From the NCBI RefSeq assembly GCF_026262505.1, contig NC_067205.1:10850001-10914000 (forward strand): a stretch of 64,000 nucleotides of DNA, given 5' to 3'. Position 1 is the stretch's first letter. Each line of letters opens with the position of its first letter. The position numbers were made by a program, and so were the translations under genes. Shown here piece by piece: positions 49,901 through 60,808 of this stretch. The notes beneath the pieces are model-generated. The model was not told the DNA's origin. It made no database searches and saw only the letters and a program-made list of their open reading frames with translations. This DNA comes from Trichomonas vaginalis G3. Lineage: Eukaryota > Parabasalia > Trichomonadida > Trichomonadidae.

Positions 49901-50020
49901 GGCTGCACTTACGCCCATCAGACTTTAATTCAAATTTTTGACAACTGGCGTGAAGCACCATTGAAATTTAACCTTAAATATCTGGATTGAAGGCCCTGTC
50001 ATAGGGGCGTAAGTGCACCC
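49901..50020. mobile_element. 120-bp MITE with GGGTGCACTTACGCCC ends
   Basis: The left end GGCTGCACTTACGCCC matches the inverted right end GGGCGTAAGTGCACCC with one visible mismatch. The 10-bp word TTAATTTTAA is found on both sides (49891-49900 and 50021-50030), a probable target duplication, though low-complexity. The terminal words resemble the TTAAGGGTGCAC ends at 20108, 32211 and 36825. Confidence 0.8.
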
Positions 50021-50032
50021 TTAATTTTAATT

Positions 50033-51717
50033 TTATTTAGCTTCAATTGATTTGAGATATTGAGCTATTTCGTCATGACCTTGAGATGATGCCATATCTG
50101 CTGCAGTTATAAAAAGCACCTTTGCTTCTTTGTTAGCCCCAACTGATATAAGATATTTGACAACTTCAAGATAACCTTGAGCTGATGCACAAATGAGTGG
50201 AGTAAGTCCATCATTATTCTTTGCTTCTTTATCAGCCCCAACAGATATAAGATACTTAACAACTTCAAGATGGCCTTGACCTGATGCAATAATGAGTGGA
50301 GTAAGTCTATTATAATTCTTTGCTTCTTTATCAGCTCCAACTGATATAAGATATTTGACAACTTCAAGATGATCTTTAGTTGATGCAGCAATGAGTGGAG
50401 TAAATCCATCATTATTCTTTGCTTCTTTGTTAGCCCCAACAGAGATAAGATATTTGACAACTTCAAGATGATCTTTAGTTGATGCAGCAATGAGTGGAGT
50501 AAATCCATCATTATTCTTTGCTTCTTTATTAGCTCCAACTGATATAAGATATTTGACAACTTCAAGATAACCTTGAGCTGATGCACAAATGAGTGGAGTA
50601 AGTCCATCATTATTCTTTGCTTCTTTATCAGCCCCAACAGATATAAGATACTTAACAACTTCAAGATGGCCTTGACCTGATGCAATAATGAGTGGAGTAA
50701 GTCTATTATAATTCTTTGCTTCTTTATCAGCTCCAACTGATATAAGATATTTGACAACTTCAAGATGATCTTTAGTTGATGCAGCAATGAGTGGAGTAAA
50801 TCCATCATTATTCTTTGTTTCTTTATCAGCCCCAACAGAGATAAGATATTTAACAACTTCAAGATGATCTTCTATTAATGCTAAAATGAGTGGAGTATTT
50901 CCATTATTGTTCTTTGCTTCTTTATCAGCCCCAACTGATATAAGATACTTAACAACTTCAAGATGACCATTTCCTGATGCCCAAATAAGTGGAGTATTTT
51001 CATTATTGTTCTTTGCTTCTTTATCAACTCCAACTGAGATAAGATATTTGACGACGTCAAGTTTGTTACTTTTTGATGCAATAGCTAGTGGTGTTTGTCC
51101 TATATTATTCTTTGTTTCTTTGTCGCAGCCAAATTCAATGAGAGATTGAACAAGACTCAGATTTCCTTCTCGACATGCAAAATGAAGAATGTTGAATTCT
51201 TTATTTTTATCTTCTTTTTCCCAAAGCTTTTCTTCAACTGCTTTTCTTATTTGATCTTTTGCTTTGGAAAGTTCATCAAAGAATTTGTAAACTGCATCGA
51301 AATCATCTGAATTCTTTAAATCATTGATTTTCTTTAAATACTCATTCTCTATGTTTTGAGAGTTTGGCAATTGAATTGATTCGGATGTTCCTTTCTCATT
51401 TTGACTTAAAACATCAATAATACCATCTATACATTTAGTTTCATGTATTTTTGAATAGATTTAAGTGTTGAAATTGCCTCATTGTAGTTAAGAATTGAAA
51501 CTTTGGCATTTCGAATGCATGTATATAGATCATTTGCTTTGATTGCAGATCTGGATTGTTCAAGCAGAGAAATGAAATCTTCCGACTTTAAATTTGCGTA
51601 TTTCATGATTTGACGTATATCATCGATTTCAAATACATTGAAGAACTTATAATCATCAATGTAATCTTTGATATGAGTGGCAATGAATTCAAAATCTTGA
51701 ATAGGTCCTTCACTCAT
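50033..51717 (-). pseudogene. Ankyrin-repeat protein with frameshift after the N-terminal domain
   Basis: From the ATG at 51717 the N-terminal domain is read to IQKYMKLNV at about 51430, then TAG. The continuation (CIDGIIDVLSQNEKG, then the ankyrin part) is open in another frame from about 51425 to 50033. About 13 repeats of 33 residues (KYLISVGADKEAKNNDGLTP) follow. A 396-bp block of four repeats is duplicated almost exactly (about 50140-50535 and 50536-50931). Apart from the one frameshift the coding region is intact; a sequencing error cannot be excluded. Confidence 0.75.
50140..50931. repeat. 396-bp segmental duplication inside the ankyrin gene
   Basis: Two consecutive blocks of four 99-bp ankyrin units are nearly identical at DNA level, including third positions, so they arose by recent unequal exchange or conversion. 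Confidence 0.75.
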
Positions 51718-52156
51718 TAGAAAACTAAATTCTGAAGATTACAAATCCCTTTTTGAATTCATAAAATAAAAATTATTACAATTTCATCAACACCGGCTCT
51801 TATTTGAAATTTCATCAAAATCTAGAATTGACAAATTGAGAATTTCTGACACTTAAATTATAGACATATAATAATTGATCGTGAATAATACGATGTATTT
51901 AAAGTGAGGCGATACAATTTTTATAGAGATGAAATCAAGTAAACTATTCAATTGATAGCCTAAATCAGATTTGAATCTTACTATCGTAATTTCTCATTGC
52001 ATGTAATGAAAACATAAATATCAATAGCAAATCAAAAAATAAATATAATTTAATTAAAATCACTTGCAATTGCATTCATATGTATATAAATTATGATGTG
52101 ATTCCAAACAAATATAAAACATGGTTTAATTCAAACAATTAAAAAAACGATAAAAA
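51718..52156. other. Intergenic DNA
   Basis: AT-rich spacer between ankyrin and BRCT genes; nothing recognised. Confidence 0.4.
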
Positions 52157-53680
52157 TTATCTTTCGTCGTTCAGCATCAGCATCAAAGGATCATTTTGTC
52201 CTTTGCTATTGCTGACGAACTGTGACTGTGAAATCACAAGATCATATTCAATAATATCTTGTGAGTAAGTTGCAGAAACTTTCTGGGTGAAATCATCAAC
52301 ACTTTCGATAGGAACTGCTGTTGCGGGGCTCTGCATGTTCTGTTTCGGTTGTCTAATGATATCCATGCAGATTTTCTTCAAAAGAGGGGTCTGAGGAAGG
52401 GCTGGGAAGCATTTCATGTTAGGAATCTTTCCTTTTTCAAGGATATCAATGACGAAATACGATGAAACGCACTTGTCATTGAAAGATTTTGTTGTTACAA
52501 AGAAATCTGAGTTCCTAGATTCCTTGTAAATGACTTTCCCACCTATAATTCGAACACCTTCTGCGACAAATTGTCTTGTTGTCTCCGGTAAATCCAATAA
52601 TGAAAAAATTTTGTTCTTACAATCATCAAGAGGCAGGTTATAACCTAGTGGTGTATAAAGAACATTGGATTTTGTATCAAGAAGCTCTTTCTCTGTGACA
52701 CAATCGTAGATATACCTCGGAGTTACAAAATTTCCTGTTCCTTTGAAGTCGTAAGGTACAATATAATGACTTGCATCTTCTTTCATCTCTCCTCCATTCA
52801 TTTTAATGATCTCTGTTAAAACATCCAAATTATTAACGTCGCAATGGATAGAAAACGACATTCCAGCAAAGAGATCACTCTTGTTGGTCGATTCGCACCA
52901 CCAGTTGATTAAATACTTCTGATGTGGAACGAATTTAGATGAACAATCGTAAATCCACGATGGTTTGATGATTGGAACGTTTTCTTTGAGAGCAAGCTCG
53001 ATTTTTCGTGATGTACACAATGAATGTGATATAACTATTGATGTTTTCTCGTTATAAAGATCACTCCAAAATCCGCCGTTTTGTTCTACAAGATTTCTGA
53101 TTCTTTTGTGTTCACTTGGTGTCAAATCGGTAGATGTGAACTGTAATCCTGAGAATGGTGGCAGTAAACAACTGTTTGGCTCAAAACAAGTTAATGATTC
53201 AAAAGATTTTTTGACCCATTGGCTTGTAACTACTGGAATATTAATCTCTGTAACTTGGTTGATGCGGGAAGATAGAAATGTAGGAGAAATGGCAACTGTT
53301 ATATCAGAATTGAAATGAGGAGTGAATTTCCCACCGAGAAGGACGATATATTTTGCAAGTTCTAATGATTCTTGTTGTGTGAAACCGACTATTAATGCAT
53401 AAACCCTATTAAAACACAAGGATGCGATTTGATGTATTGAAGGAAAAGGAATTCTATCTAATTTCATAGAGTCAACATCTTCTAGTACTGATATAGTTGC
53501 ATAATATCGTGGAGACCCGTACACTGACATTATCTCATTTTGAGTTGCAATTGTAAGCGTTTCTGTCCCTAATGGAGTTTTAACTTCTCTAATGCCTGGA
53601 TATAGCTTGTTAAGGATTGATCTTGCTCGGTCTTTGTCGGATGAAACCCCAGTAGAAAACGTAAAACTCCTAAAAGACAT
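52157..53680 (-). CDS. Tandem-BRCT protein (TopBP1/Rad4-like)
   Basis: The protein has 507 residues from an ATG. At least three BRCT modules can be seen: about 88-170 (ALIVGFTQQ...LLGGKFTPHF, then VTSQWVKKSF), about 180-265 (LVEQNGGFWSDLYN, then IIKPSWIYDC) and about 270-340 (EIIKMNGGEMKEDASHYIVP, then VTPRYIYDC). A fourth, degenerate one may follow (EGVRIIGGKVIYKE). The C-terminal tail is Ser/Gln-rich. BRCT arrays bind phosphorylated partners in DNA replication and damage signalling. No catalytic domain is seen, so the role is as a scaffold. Confidence 0.85.
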   Translation of the reverse strand: MSFRSFTFSTGVSSDKDRARSILNKLYPGIREVKTPLGTETLTIATQNEIMSVYGSPRYYATISVLEDVDSMKLDRIPFPSIHQIASLCFNRVYALIVGFTQQESLELAKYIVLLGGKFTPHFNSDITVAISPTFLSSRINQVTEINIPVVTSQWVKKSFESLTCFEPNSCLLPPFSGLQFTSTDLTPSEHKRIRNLVEQNGGFWSDLYNEKTSIVISHSLCTSRKIELALKENVPIIKPSWIYDCSSKFVPHQKYLINWWCESTNKSDLFAGMSFSIHCDVNNLDVLTEIIKMNGGEMKEDASHYIVPYDFKGTGNFVTPRYIYDCVTEKELLDTKSNVLYTPLGYNLPLDDCKNKIFSLLDLPETTRQFVAEGVRIIGGKVIYKESRNSDFFVTTKSFNDKCVSSYFVIDILEKGKIPNMKCFPALPQTPLLKKICMDIIRQPKQNMQSPATAVPIESVDDFTQKVSATYSQDIIEYDLVISQSQFVSNSKGQNDPLMLMLNDER

Positions 53681-54545
53681 TTCTTGAGTGAATTCCTCGC
53701 CCGATAAATTTTGTGAACGTTTAAAAATTCAGAAAGATTTTACAAAACATGACAATCAAAATTTTGAAAAAAAAAATCAATAAATTGCTTGAATCACTTC
53801 CTTCCAACCAATATCTTGCCTGAAACTCTTGCTAGAGACTATGCATAGTGTATATATGTATAATGCTGAGTTTGGCGAAAATCAGCCAAAACCTTCTTGA
53901 GTTATATTATCCCCTTGAATGAAGAAACATTTTGAACTCATAAACTCGAATTAACTGAGTTTACTTTAGGAATATAAAATCTCATTTCTCAATCTTCATA
54001 TCAGATTAACGGAAACGTATATATGATCCTTAAATTTCTCAGTAATCTCATCAAATATTTCGCTCATGAATCAATACCAGCATCAATTATTTATATTTCT
54101 GACACTATTTCGACATTTCTGTATCTGATCAAATTGTGTCATTACGATTTTAGTAAACAATGTATGATTGCACAATAATATCTTGAATTGTGGGTAATTC
54201 TGCAAAATACCCTCAAATTTTTACTTTTTCAATTTCCCTGAGATCAAAAATTTGATTATAACCGAGTCAGATTTTAGCATTTGTTCATCATAGTATTACC
54301 ATTATAAAGGTTCTTTGATATCCTATACTTCCATATCAGTGTTGGTCTCTATTGTATTTCAAATAGTTCTATAATTTGAAAAAAATTCTCCATATTGAGT
54401 TGCAAAAGTAAAAAATTGAGGGTAATTTATTATGAGGAACTGTTAATAAGATTTGAAAGAGTTGATAAACATAACATTTATTTAACACAACAAACTGAAA
54501 TAATAGCGAAATATTTCAGTTATTATAAGCAGATAGCAAATTAAT
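53681..54545. other. Intergenic DNA
   Basis: About 860 bp of AT-rich DNA. No open frame of merit, no repeats or RNA gene recognised. Confidence 0.4.
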
Positions 54546-55124
54546 TCATTTCAATGAATTTGTAACAATTAAGAAATAAACAAATATGGTTATTGCTGAA
54601 ATTAGAAGTAGTACAGCTTGTGCAGAAATAACTAAGCCTGAATCTTTGATTGATTTATTAAGTGCTTCCGAAATGGCCATTAAGCATGGAATTGCCTTAG
54701 GGTATCTGCATTTTATATCTGAAAACTCATCAACTTTGTGAAAACCACAGCATTTAAATTCACGGCTGATATTTCCAAAAATTGGGTGCTTTGGATTATC
54801 CATCCAATACGAGCCGTATAGTCCAATAAATGATGCTGGATCAAAATATAAGGAAAATCCTCTGTAAAAAATATAACAGCTTTGATATGTAAGAACTGAG
54901 CAAATTAAGAATAAAACTGTAGTTAAATTCTTTTTGTATGACATATGGACAGCACATGTGGATACGATTGTTATGAAAAATGTCCATAATAAATCTGATA
55001 ATATTGAAGAATCGATAATACCTAGTTTTGATTTCATTAACCAATTTCTTATAGTCATATATGTTAAGATATTTGAAATTGCTATTGCTATTAAAATGAT
55101 TTTCGATAGCAATTGCAAAGACAT
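54546..55124 (-). CDS. Tetraspanin
   Basis: The protein has 192 residues from the first in-frame ATG; the frame is open further upstream without an ATG. It has four hydrophobic helices (about 5-27, 43-62, 69-88 and 163-188) and a large extracellular loop between helices 3 and 4 with the tetraspanin CCG signature (EFKCCGFHK) plus two later cysteines (DIKCRYP, IPCLMA). Trichomonad tetraspanins sit in the plasma membrane and extracellular vesicles and organise surface complexes. Length and motif are normal for the family. Confidence 0.85.
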   Translation of the reverse strand: MSLQLLSKIILIAIAISNILTYMTIRNWLMKSKLGIIDSSILSDLLWTFFITIVSTCAVHMSYKKNLTTVLFLICSVLTYQSCYIFYRGFSLYFDPASFIGLYGSYWMDNPKHPIFGNISREFKCCGFHKVDEFSDIKCRYPKAIPCLMAISEALNKSIKDSGLVISAQAVLLLISAITIFVYFLIVTNSLK

Positions 55125-55309
55125 TAAAAAATTGTCAAAAGATTTTACTTTACATGGCAAAAAAATATTAGGAATTACTATTTGAAATAAAAATAATCGT
55201 TTGCAATAGAATTTATTTTTTCATAAATAGTTTACAAGACAAAAAAAATCTCTATAAATTTATATCAAAGGAATCCGTTTCACATTAACAGAAAACATTG
55301 ATTTTCCGA

Positions 55310-56620
55310 TTATTTTCTGAATTTCTTCTTAAAAGGGGATGATTTTTTGAAATCTTTAAAATCAGGGATACTTCTTGAGTGTGTTACTTCCTTCTTAATT
55401 TCCTTTATCATTTGCCTCTTCTCCAAAGCGCGTTGCCAAGCTTTCTTCGCATGATTCTTTGAATCAAAGCCTTCTGGGTTACTTATTGACCTTGTTAACT
55501 GCGCTCTATTTGCATCTGGTCCGACTCTTACGATACCGTGATGTGGAACAATTTTCTTAGATGTCCAAGCCGATTTCGACATTAAATCAATTTCGCAAGC
55601 GAAGTCCTTCAACGAACCATTCAGGAACCTTGCAACTCGGTCTATGGCCTGTCTTCGCTCAGAAATTTCATGTAAATCTCCAAGTATCGCTGTAAGGGCA
55701 GAAGAATGTTCTGGATCAACAGCGTTGACATGTACCAAGGCCTTCTTGAAGTTGGAGACTAATAAAGGCATTTTATGGGTTCTGCCACCGAAGAAAATAT
55801 TATGCATCTGAGGATCCTCAAAAACGAAGGCTTGAGGACACTGGAAGTCTATATTATTGGTATCTGGCTTGGAAAACAGGCAACCGCCATTAACAATTGA
55901 AATTCCGCACATAAAATAATTAAATTTATTTGCAATGCAATCCATGAGCTTCAAAAGTAGTTCACCAGTTGATTTAGCTTCTGGAAATGCTTGTATTGCA
56001 AAGATAACTAGATTTAATAAGTGATTTGATCCAAATCCACCTGTTGCTGGATTATCTGTATCAGTAACGTATGTCAATGCTTTCAGGAACATCAGAATTG
56101 GTCGAATCTGTGGGTAATGACTTAAATAATTTTTAACTCTTGGCACGTTGAGTGATCCGTTTGCGTTTCCTATGCAAATGTCAATATTATAGCCATATGC
56201 TCTGTCAATGCACTTCGCAATTGGTACTTTTGCACCTGGAATTACGAATCCTTGAACAATTAATTGGTGTTGCCAGAATAATTTTGTAATATTCTTAAGG
56301 ATTCTTACTTCATCTTGTATATCAGGTAGATTTGTAACAATTAAATCAATATCGCTTGTAGGTAAAAACGTATCTGTCGCTGATGAACCTTGTGTGACTA
56401 CAATACATGGACGAAAATATTCTTCAATGAAATTAACAAATCTGCGTATTGTAAGAAGTCGACTGAGCTCTTCTGATTCGCTTGGTTTTAGCCAATTTTC
56501 TAAATCTGTAAGCTCGTCAGTTATTCTGTCTTCTAGCTTCTCGCTTTTATAGCCAGAGCTATTGGCCCATGGTCCCATTCGACTATCTTTTTCGAATGAG
56601 ACCGTCCTGCGCGCCCACAT
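55310..56620 (-). CDS. TRF4/PAPD5-type non-canonical poly(A) polymerase
   Basis: Starting from the ATG at 56620 the protein has 436 residues; upstream codons are open but contain no ATG. The nucleotidyltransferase signature GSSATDTFLPTSDIDLIV is at about 78-95, with catalytic Asp90 and Asp92, and the third Asp in YNIDICIG near 147. The central domain follows (QIRPILMFLKALT, then GGFGSNHLLNLVIFAI). The C-terminus is basic. Such enzymes add oligo(A) to aberrant or precursor RNA for exosome decay. All catalytic residues are present. Uridylyl transferase activity is the alternative. Confidence 0.85.
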   Translation of the reverse strand: MWARRTVSFEKDSRMGPWANSSGYKSEKLEDRITDELTDLENWLKPSESEELSRLLTIRRFVNFIEEYFRPCIVVTQGSSATDTFLPTSDIDLIVTNLPDIQDEVRILKNITKLFWQHQLIVQGFVIPGAKVPIAKCIDRAYGYNIDICIGNANGSLNVPRVKNYLSHYPQIRPILMFLKALTYVTDTDNPATGGFGSNHLLNLVIFAIQAFPEAKSTGELLLKLMDCIANKFNYFMCGISIVNGGCLFSKPDTNNIDFQCPQAFVFEDPQMHNIFFGGRTHKMPLLVSNFKKALVHVNAVDPEHSSALTAILGDLHEISERRQAIDRVARFLNGSLKDFACEIDLMSKSAWTSKKIVPHHGIVRVGPDANRAQLTRSISNPEGFDSKNHAKKAWQRALEKRQMIKEIKKEVTHSRSIPDFKDFKKSSPFKKKFRK

Positions 56621-57314
56621 ATAAAATTTTTGACCTCTGTCAAAAACATTGTTTACAAAATCTTTGACGAACAAAAATAATTTACATGACAAATTTATAT
56701 TTAATTGATTGTAGCTCAGGCAGCATGAACTTAAAGCTTCATTAACATATACTACTATATCATTTGAATTGTTTTATCTGAACAGAATAGTTAAGATTTA
56801 TGATAATTGATGTTACTGATTTAATATCATACATATACCATATCTCACCCTATCTAATCATTACATCTGTATTTACTATTGTACAGTTCAATACAATGTA
56901 AAGGAAGAGCATTTTAACCTTTCATTCATAATTTATTTTATACATATCTTGTATCAAAGATCCTTAGTTATCACAATCATATTATGTTGATATACATTAA
57001 TGCTGCAACAGCATATTATGTTTCACTGATATCAGCCTTTTCTTTACTGAAACAAAGATATAGAAAGATATATGCGAAAAATGTTTTCATTAAATTGATG
57101 TAACTGAATGTATAGTTACCTTTGCTGTTTCATTCTAATGCAAATAGTTCATTATAAACATGCATAGTGCTTGACATTCTATCACGATTCATATCATTAT
57201 CTTGTATAGAATAAATGACAAGTTCAATCCAATTGAGATGAAAATTGATTAAAAAAAATAACTTTAAAATAAAATACAAAATAAAAAGAAAGAAATATAA
57301 ACATGTATAATTAA
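56621..57314. other. Intergenic DNA
   Basis: AT-rich; no gene recognised. The only coding-like part is the short open extension of the downstream gene just before 56692. Confidence 0.4.
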
Positions 57315-59309
57315 TTAAGCAGTTTCAGGTGAATCTTCACCATTATCCTCTTCTTCATTTCCTGGTCCTATTCCCATGAGTTTTGCGATGACTACGTCAC
57401 CATTTCCGTTCTCTTCCATGCACCCGGCTTTCAAGGCCTTGTGCAGTTCTTCGCTGTCCATTTGCAACTCGCAAAGTGAGTTGTAGATCGAAGAAACATC
57501 CTTGTCATCGAACGTGAAGTGTTCCACAGACTCGAAATGCTGAGAAAGGATCTTCTCCGCAATAAGTGCTGAAACGGCGGTTTCTATCGGCGGAGAAAAT
57601 GCTCCTTCATTGATGTTCGAGAGGACAAGGAGTGAAGTAAGCGTGAAAATATCTGAGTTCGGCTTGGAAACCTTCTGTATGATGTTTGAAGCCGAGGAAG
57701 TAAGCAAAACAATGGGATATCCGAGGGTTGGCCCTTCACCGGACAATGCAATATCAAAAACAACTCTGTACTTGATTCGCTCTTCATCAGGGACCTCGAA
57801 ATAATCCCAAATACTCGTTACGAGCTTACAATACTGCGTTAAAAGCCAATCTGTATCGGCTTCTCTGGATTTCGTCGTTGGTAGAGTAAAAACAATGTTA
57901 CCACAGTCAAACTCGCACCACGGGGCCATCGAAAAACACGTTTCATCCCAGATTGTCGGTTGATCTAATATTGCATGGGGATATTGAATGACGTTGGTGA
58001 AAGATACCGATACAGACTTACTTTTCTCGCCTTCGTTGAGGTAAAGGTATATGATTCCGCCCGTAGGAGACGTTAATGATAACTTTTTCTGAGCTTGAAC
58101 AGTTCTGTAGACAACTGGCCATCTTGGCCATGGAATATCTGTTTGTAGGAAGTCTTCGGTATGAGATCCGACCTGAATGATGACATTTTCCCAATCATCA
58201 TTTTTGAATTCGATTTCCATGCAGATTCCAGGCAATGCCCAAAGTCCTGTTGTACTCCATGATTTTTTTTTGACATCTATTGTGATTTCGAATGAACTTG
58301 TCTCACTTTGTTCGATTGTTCCTGGAAATTCATCAATATCTGGCAGCATGAGGTATTCGTGAGGGTCTATGTTCTCTGTAATGCAAAGCATGAGCTCGGC
58401 AATGCATCTTTGGACATCTGTTTGGCAATATGAAGATCCTTTTTTGAATTTCGTTCTTTCGAGGTATTTGTAGCATGATCTGTAGCAGGAATGAACTTCT
58501 GATGGATTGTATACACCACAGGCCAACATGTGGAACTTTAAAACGTCAATTTTATCTCTGAAAGATGAATCGTAGTTTATATGTTGGCGTGTAGCATTTT
58601 TGAACCTCTGGATAATACGTATTAATGAATTTTCGCATAAACTTTGGAAATCATTGGTTGTTGTCGTGCTTAAAAATTTTGTTTCAAAATCTACTGAAAT
58701 TGGAACGTAACTGAGACCGCATTTTGATATGTAATCGTTGACTATGAATAAATCTGAGTTTTGGCTTGGATCAAAGAAGACAGCTATGCCATTTCCGTTA
58801 TTTAAGAAATTATTAACTGATTCTGCATAAGCGTTGAGGTTGAAAGAGCTTGGTATCATTAAAAACTTAAATTCACTAAGATCGCTAGGTAAAGAATTAG
58901 CAAATTCGATATTAAACTGATATTTTGAGAAAAACTTTGTAATTTTTGCATTTATATCTGAGCTGAAGCATAAAGCAAGACCTTTCTGATTATTCTTAGC
59001 TGAACCGCTGATAAAAGAGATTGCGTTGAAAATAAATTGTCGAGTATCTTGATGTTTGTAAATTTTTGATTCAAAGTATGATATTTGAGGGAAACATATA
59101 ATTCTAGATCTGTTAGCAACGTAGGCCGCTGCAGCAGGTAGTCTGCAACTCGATTGAAATGAATTTTTCATTGGCATGTGCGCTAAAAAGATTGGAAATG
59201 ATGATTTCGAGAAGCATACAACAGGAGCCATGTTATTCGGTACTGCAATCGTATTTGTGCTTGTTAAGATTTCATCAAAATACACCATATTGACAGTATC
59301 AAAATCCAT
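57315..59309 (-). CDS. M60-like / TCAF-like protein without zinc-protease motif
   Basis: From the ATG at 59309 the protein has 664 residues; the same frame is open to about 59440 and may contain the true start, since it reads LGCSSSSPSGDTGNYKRRG there. The N-terminal half resembles the glutamine-amidotransferase-like domain of TCAF proteins (CRLPAAAAYVANRSR, IAVFFDPSQNSD). The middle has the M60 signature (STTGLWALPGICMEIEF, IIQVGSH, LTSPTGGIIYLYL). The HExxH zinc motif expected of active M60 peptidases is not found, so it is probably not a protease. The C-terminal tail is acidic. Confidence 0.7.
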   Translation of the reverse strand: MDFDTVNMVYFDEILTSTNTIAVPNNMAPVVCFSKSSFPIFLAHMPMKNSFQSSCRLPAAAAYVANRSRIICFPQISYFESKIYKHQDTRQFIFNAISFISGSAKNNQKGLALCFSSDINAKITKFFSKYQFNIEFANSLPSDLSEFKFLMIPSSFNLNAYAESVNNFLNNGNGIAVFFDPSQNSDLFIVNDYISKCGLSYVPISVDFETKFLSTTTTNDFQSLCENSLIRIIQRFKNATRQHINYDSSFRDKIDVLKFHMLACGVYNPSEVHSCYRSCYKYLERTKFKKGSSYCQTDVQRCIAELMLCITENIDPHEYLMLPDIDEFPGTIEQSETSSFEITIDVKKKSWSTTGLWALPGICMEIEFKNDDWENVIIQVGSHTEDFLQTDIPWPRWPVVYRTVQAQKKLSLTSPTGGIIYLYLNEGEKSKSVSVSFTNVIQYPHAILDQPTIWDETCFSMAPWCEFDCGNIVFTLPTTKSREADTDWLLTQYCKLVTSIWDYFEVPDEERIKYRVVFDIALSGEGPTLGYPIVLLTSSASNIIQKVSKPNSDIFTLTSLLVLSNINEGAFSPPIETAVSALIAEKILSQHFESVEHFTFDDKDVSSIYNSLCELQMDSEELHKALKAGCMEENGNGDVVIAKLMGIGPGNEEEDNGEDSPETA

Positions 59310-60583
59310 GGAGACTCCAGACTGAGATCGAGCTGCTACAGGGTCGTTCGTTAGCTGGTTGCCCCTTCTTTTATAGTTTCCCGTATCACCGGAAGGAGAA
59401 GAAGATGAACAGCCCAATTTCAAAAAACTCCTGAAAAAAAAATTTTTGAGTTTTTTTGGAGAAGTGTTTACACGAAATAACGATCTTTTGATTAATAAAA
59501 TATTGTAATGTTTAAAGTTTGTGGATAATGCAAAAGCTAAAAAACTTTATAATTTTCAGTAAAAACGTTATCCAAAATTTCTCGATTTTTTAGATATGTC
59601 GTAATAGCCATGAAAGCATAAAATTTATAACTGTTTATGTAAGATAAATACATTTCCCTTGGAAAAATCAAATAATTAAAAACTTTTTTTAATTTGGAGA
59701 AAAATTGATGGCATTCATAATGATTTTATGTCATTTGTTAATATAGTTTTGTAATTATGGCAAAAATATATTAAACCCAGATAAATTCTTGCTGATTTCA
59801 ATATTGGTCCAAAATTTTGGATTAAATTCTGTTTTTGTATTATAATAAATGAAAACAATGAGCATTGTTCGTAAGATTTTGGTTTTGGTTAGATATTTCT
59901 TGCCGAAACATCAGAGTTTCAAGCAGTTTGAGCAGGAAAAAAGCTTAGTAAATTTTCAAATTGATTTGAATTCAAATTGATCGGAATACTTTCAAAAATG
60001 ATGTGGTTATCAATGATACAATTATCTTCCATTTTGGTGATTGTTAGTTATAGTTTTAGTCAAAAAATCAAAGATTCATTTGTAGTTTTAAGAACAATTT
60101 TTTAAATTGCTTTATCAAAGATATATTAAGTGGATATTTGGATGAATTTTCATATTGAAACTATTGTTTGGCTAAATTTATGAGATCATGCATTTACAAA
60201 AGGCTCGAAATGTTTGAATTGATATCTCAAAGCCCAATGAACTGAAACAATGCATCATAATTAGTTTAACACAGTTATTTGTGCATGAATGACTCTTTGT
60301 TTTATATCAAAACTCAGAATTTTGACAGTAATGAAATTCAATATTTAGAATAATGTATATTTTTAAGTAATTTGAAAAATCTTATATGTAGATAGTAGAT
60401 ATGTATGTGAATTTTTGATCATAAATCAGAATTAAATTAAAACGAAATATTTCAGATACAAGGGAGAAACTATGGGTAGATATAAAAATCGAAAATAAGT
60501 GAATAGAAAATAACTACAATATTTAGTGAAGTGGTACTTTGATGAATCACATAAAAAATATGACAACAAAGAATGTAATATTA
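59310..60583. other. Intergenic DNA with possible 5' extension of the M60-like gene
   Basis: The part up to 59440 may still be coding. Beyond it about 1.1 kb of AT-rich DNA shows no gene or repeat. Confidence 0.4.
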
Positions 60584-60808
60584 TTAATTATTACCGTGTA
60601 GATTGATCGGTGAATTTGAAATTTCATATCTTTGTTCGTCTTCTGGTTTGACTTCCTTTACCCAAAAACATGAAATCGTTAATAAGATTGCTAATGCCAA
60701 GAAAAGGATTCCAACACCCATTGTTATCCAAACGGTACCTGCTGTGAGCTTGTTACTTGATTTAACGCCTCCATTGATCATTAATAAGGTGAAAATGAGG
60801 CTAAACAT
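60584..60808 (-). CDS. Small membrane protein, 74 aa
   Basis: A 74-codon frame from an ATG that is directly preceded by a TTTGTCAT initiator-like word. Two hydrophobic stretches (MFSLIFTLLMING and TVWITMGVGILFLALAILLTIS) flank a short polar loop, and an acidic tail follows (KPEDEQRYE). This fits a small single- or double-pass membrane protein. No family is recognised; it may be a stand-alone gene or the end of a larger one. Confidence 0.45.
   Translation of the reverse strand: MFSLIFTLLMINGGVKSSNKLTAGTVWITMGVGILFLALAILLTISCFWVKEVKPEDEQRYEISNSPINLHGNN

Noticed and set aside
50107-50862. 251-codon minus-strand frame rich in Leu, Ile and Lys
   Set aside because: It is a frame-shifted shadow of the ankyrin repeats.
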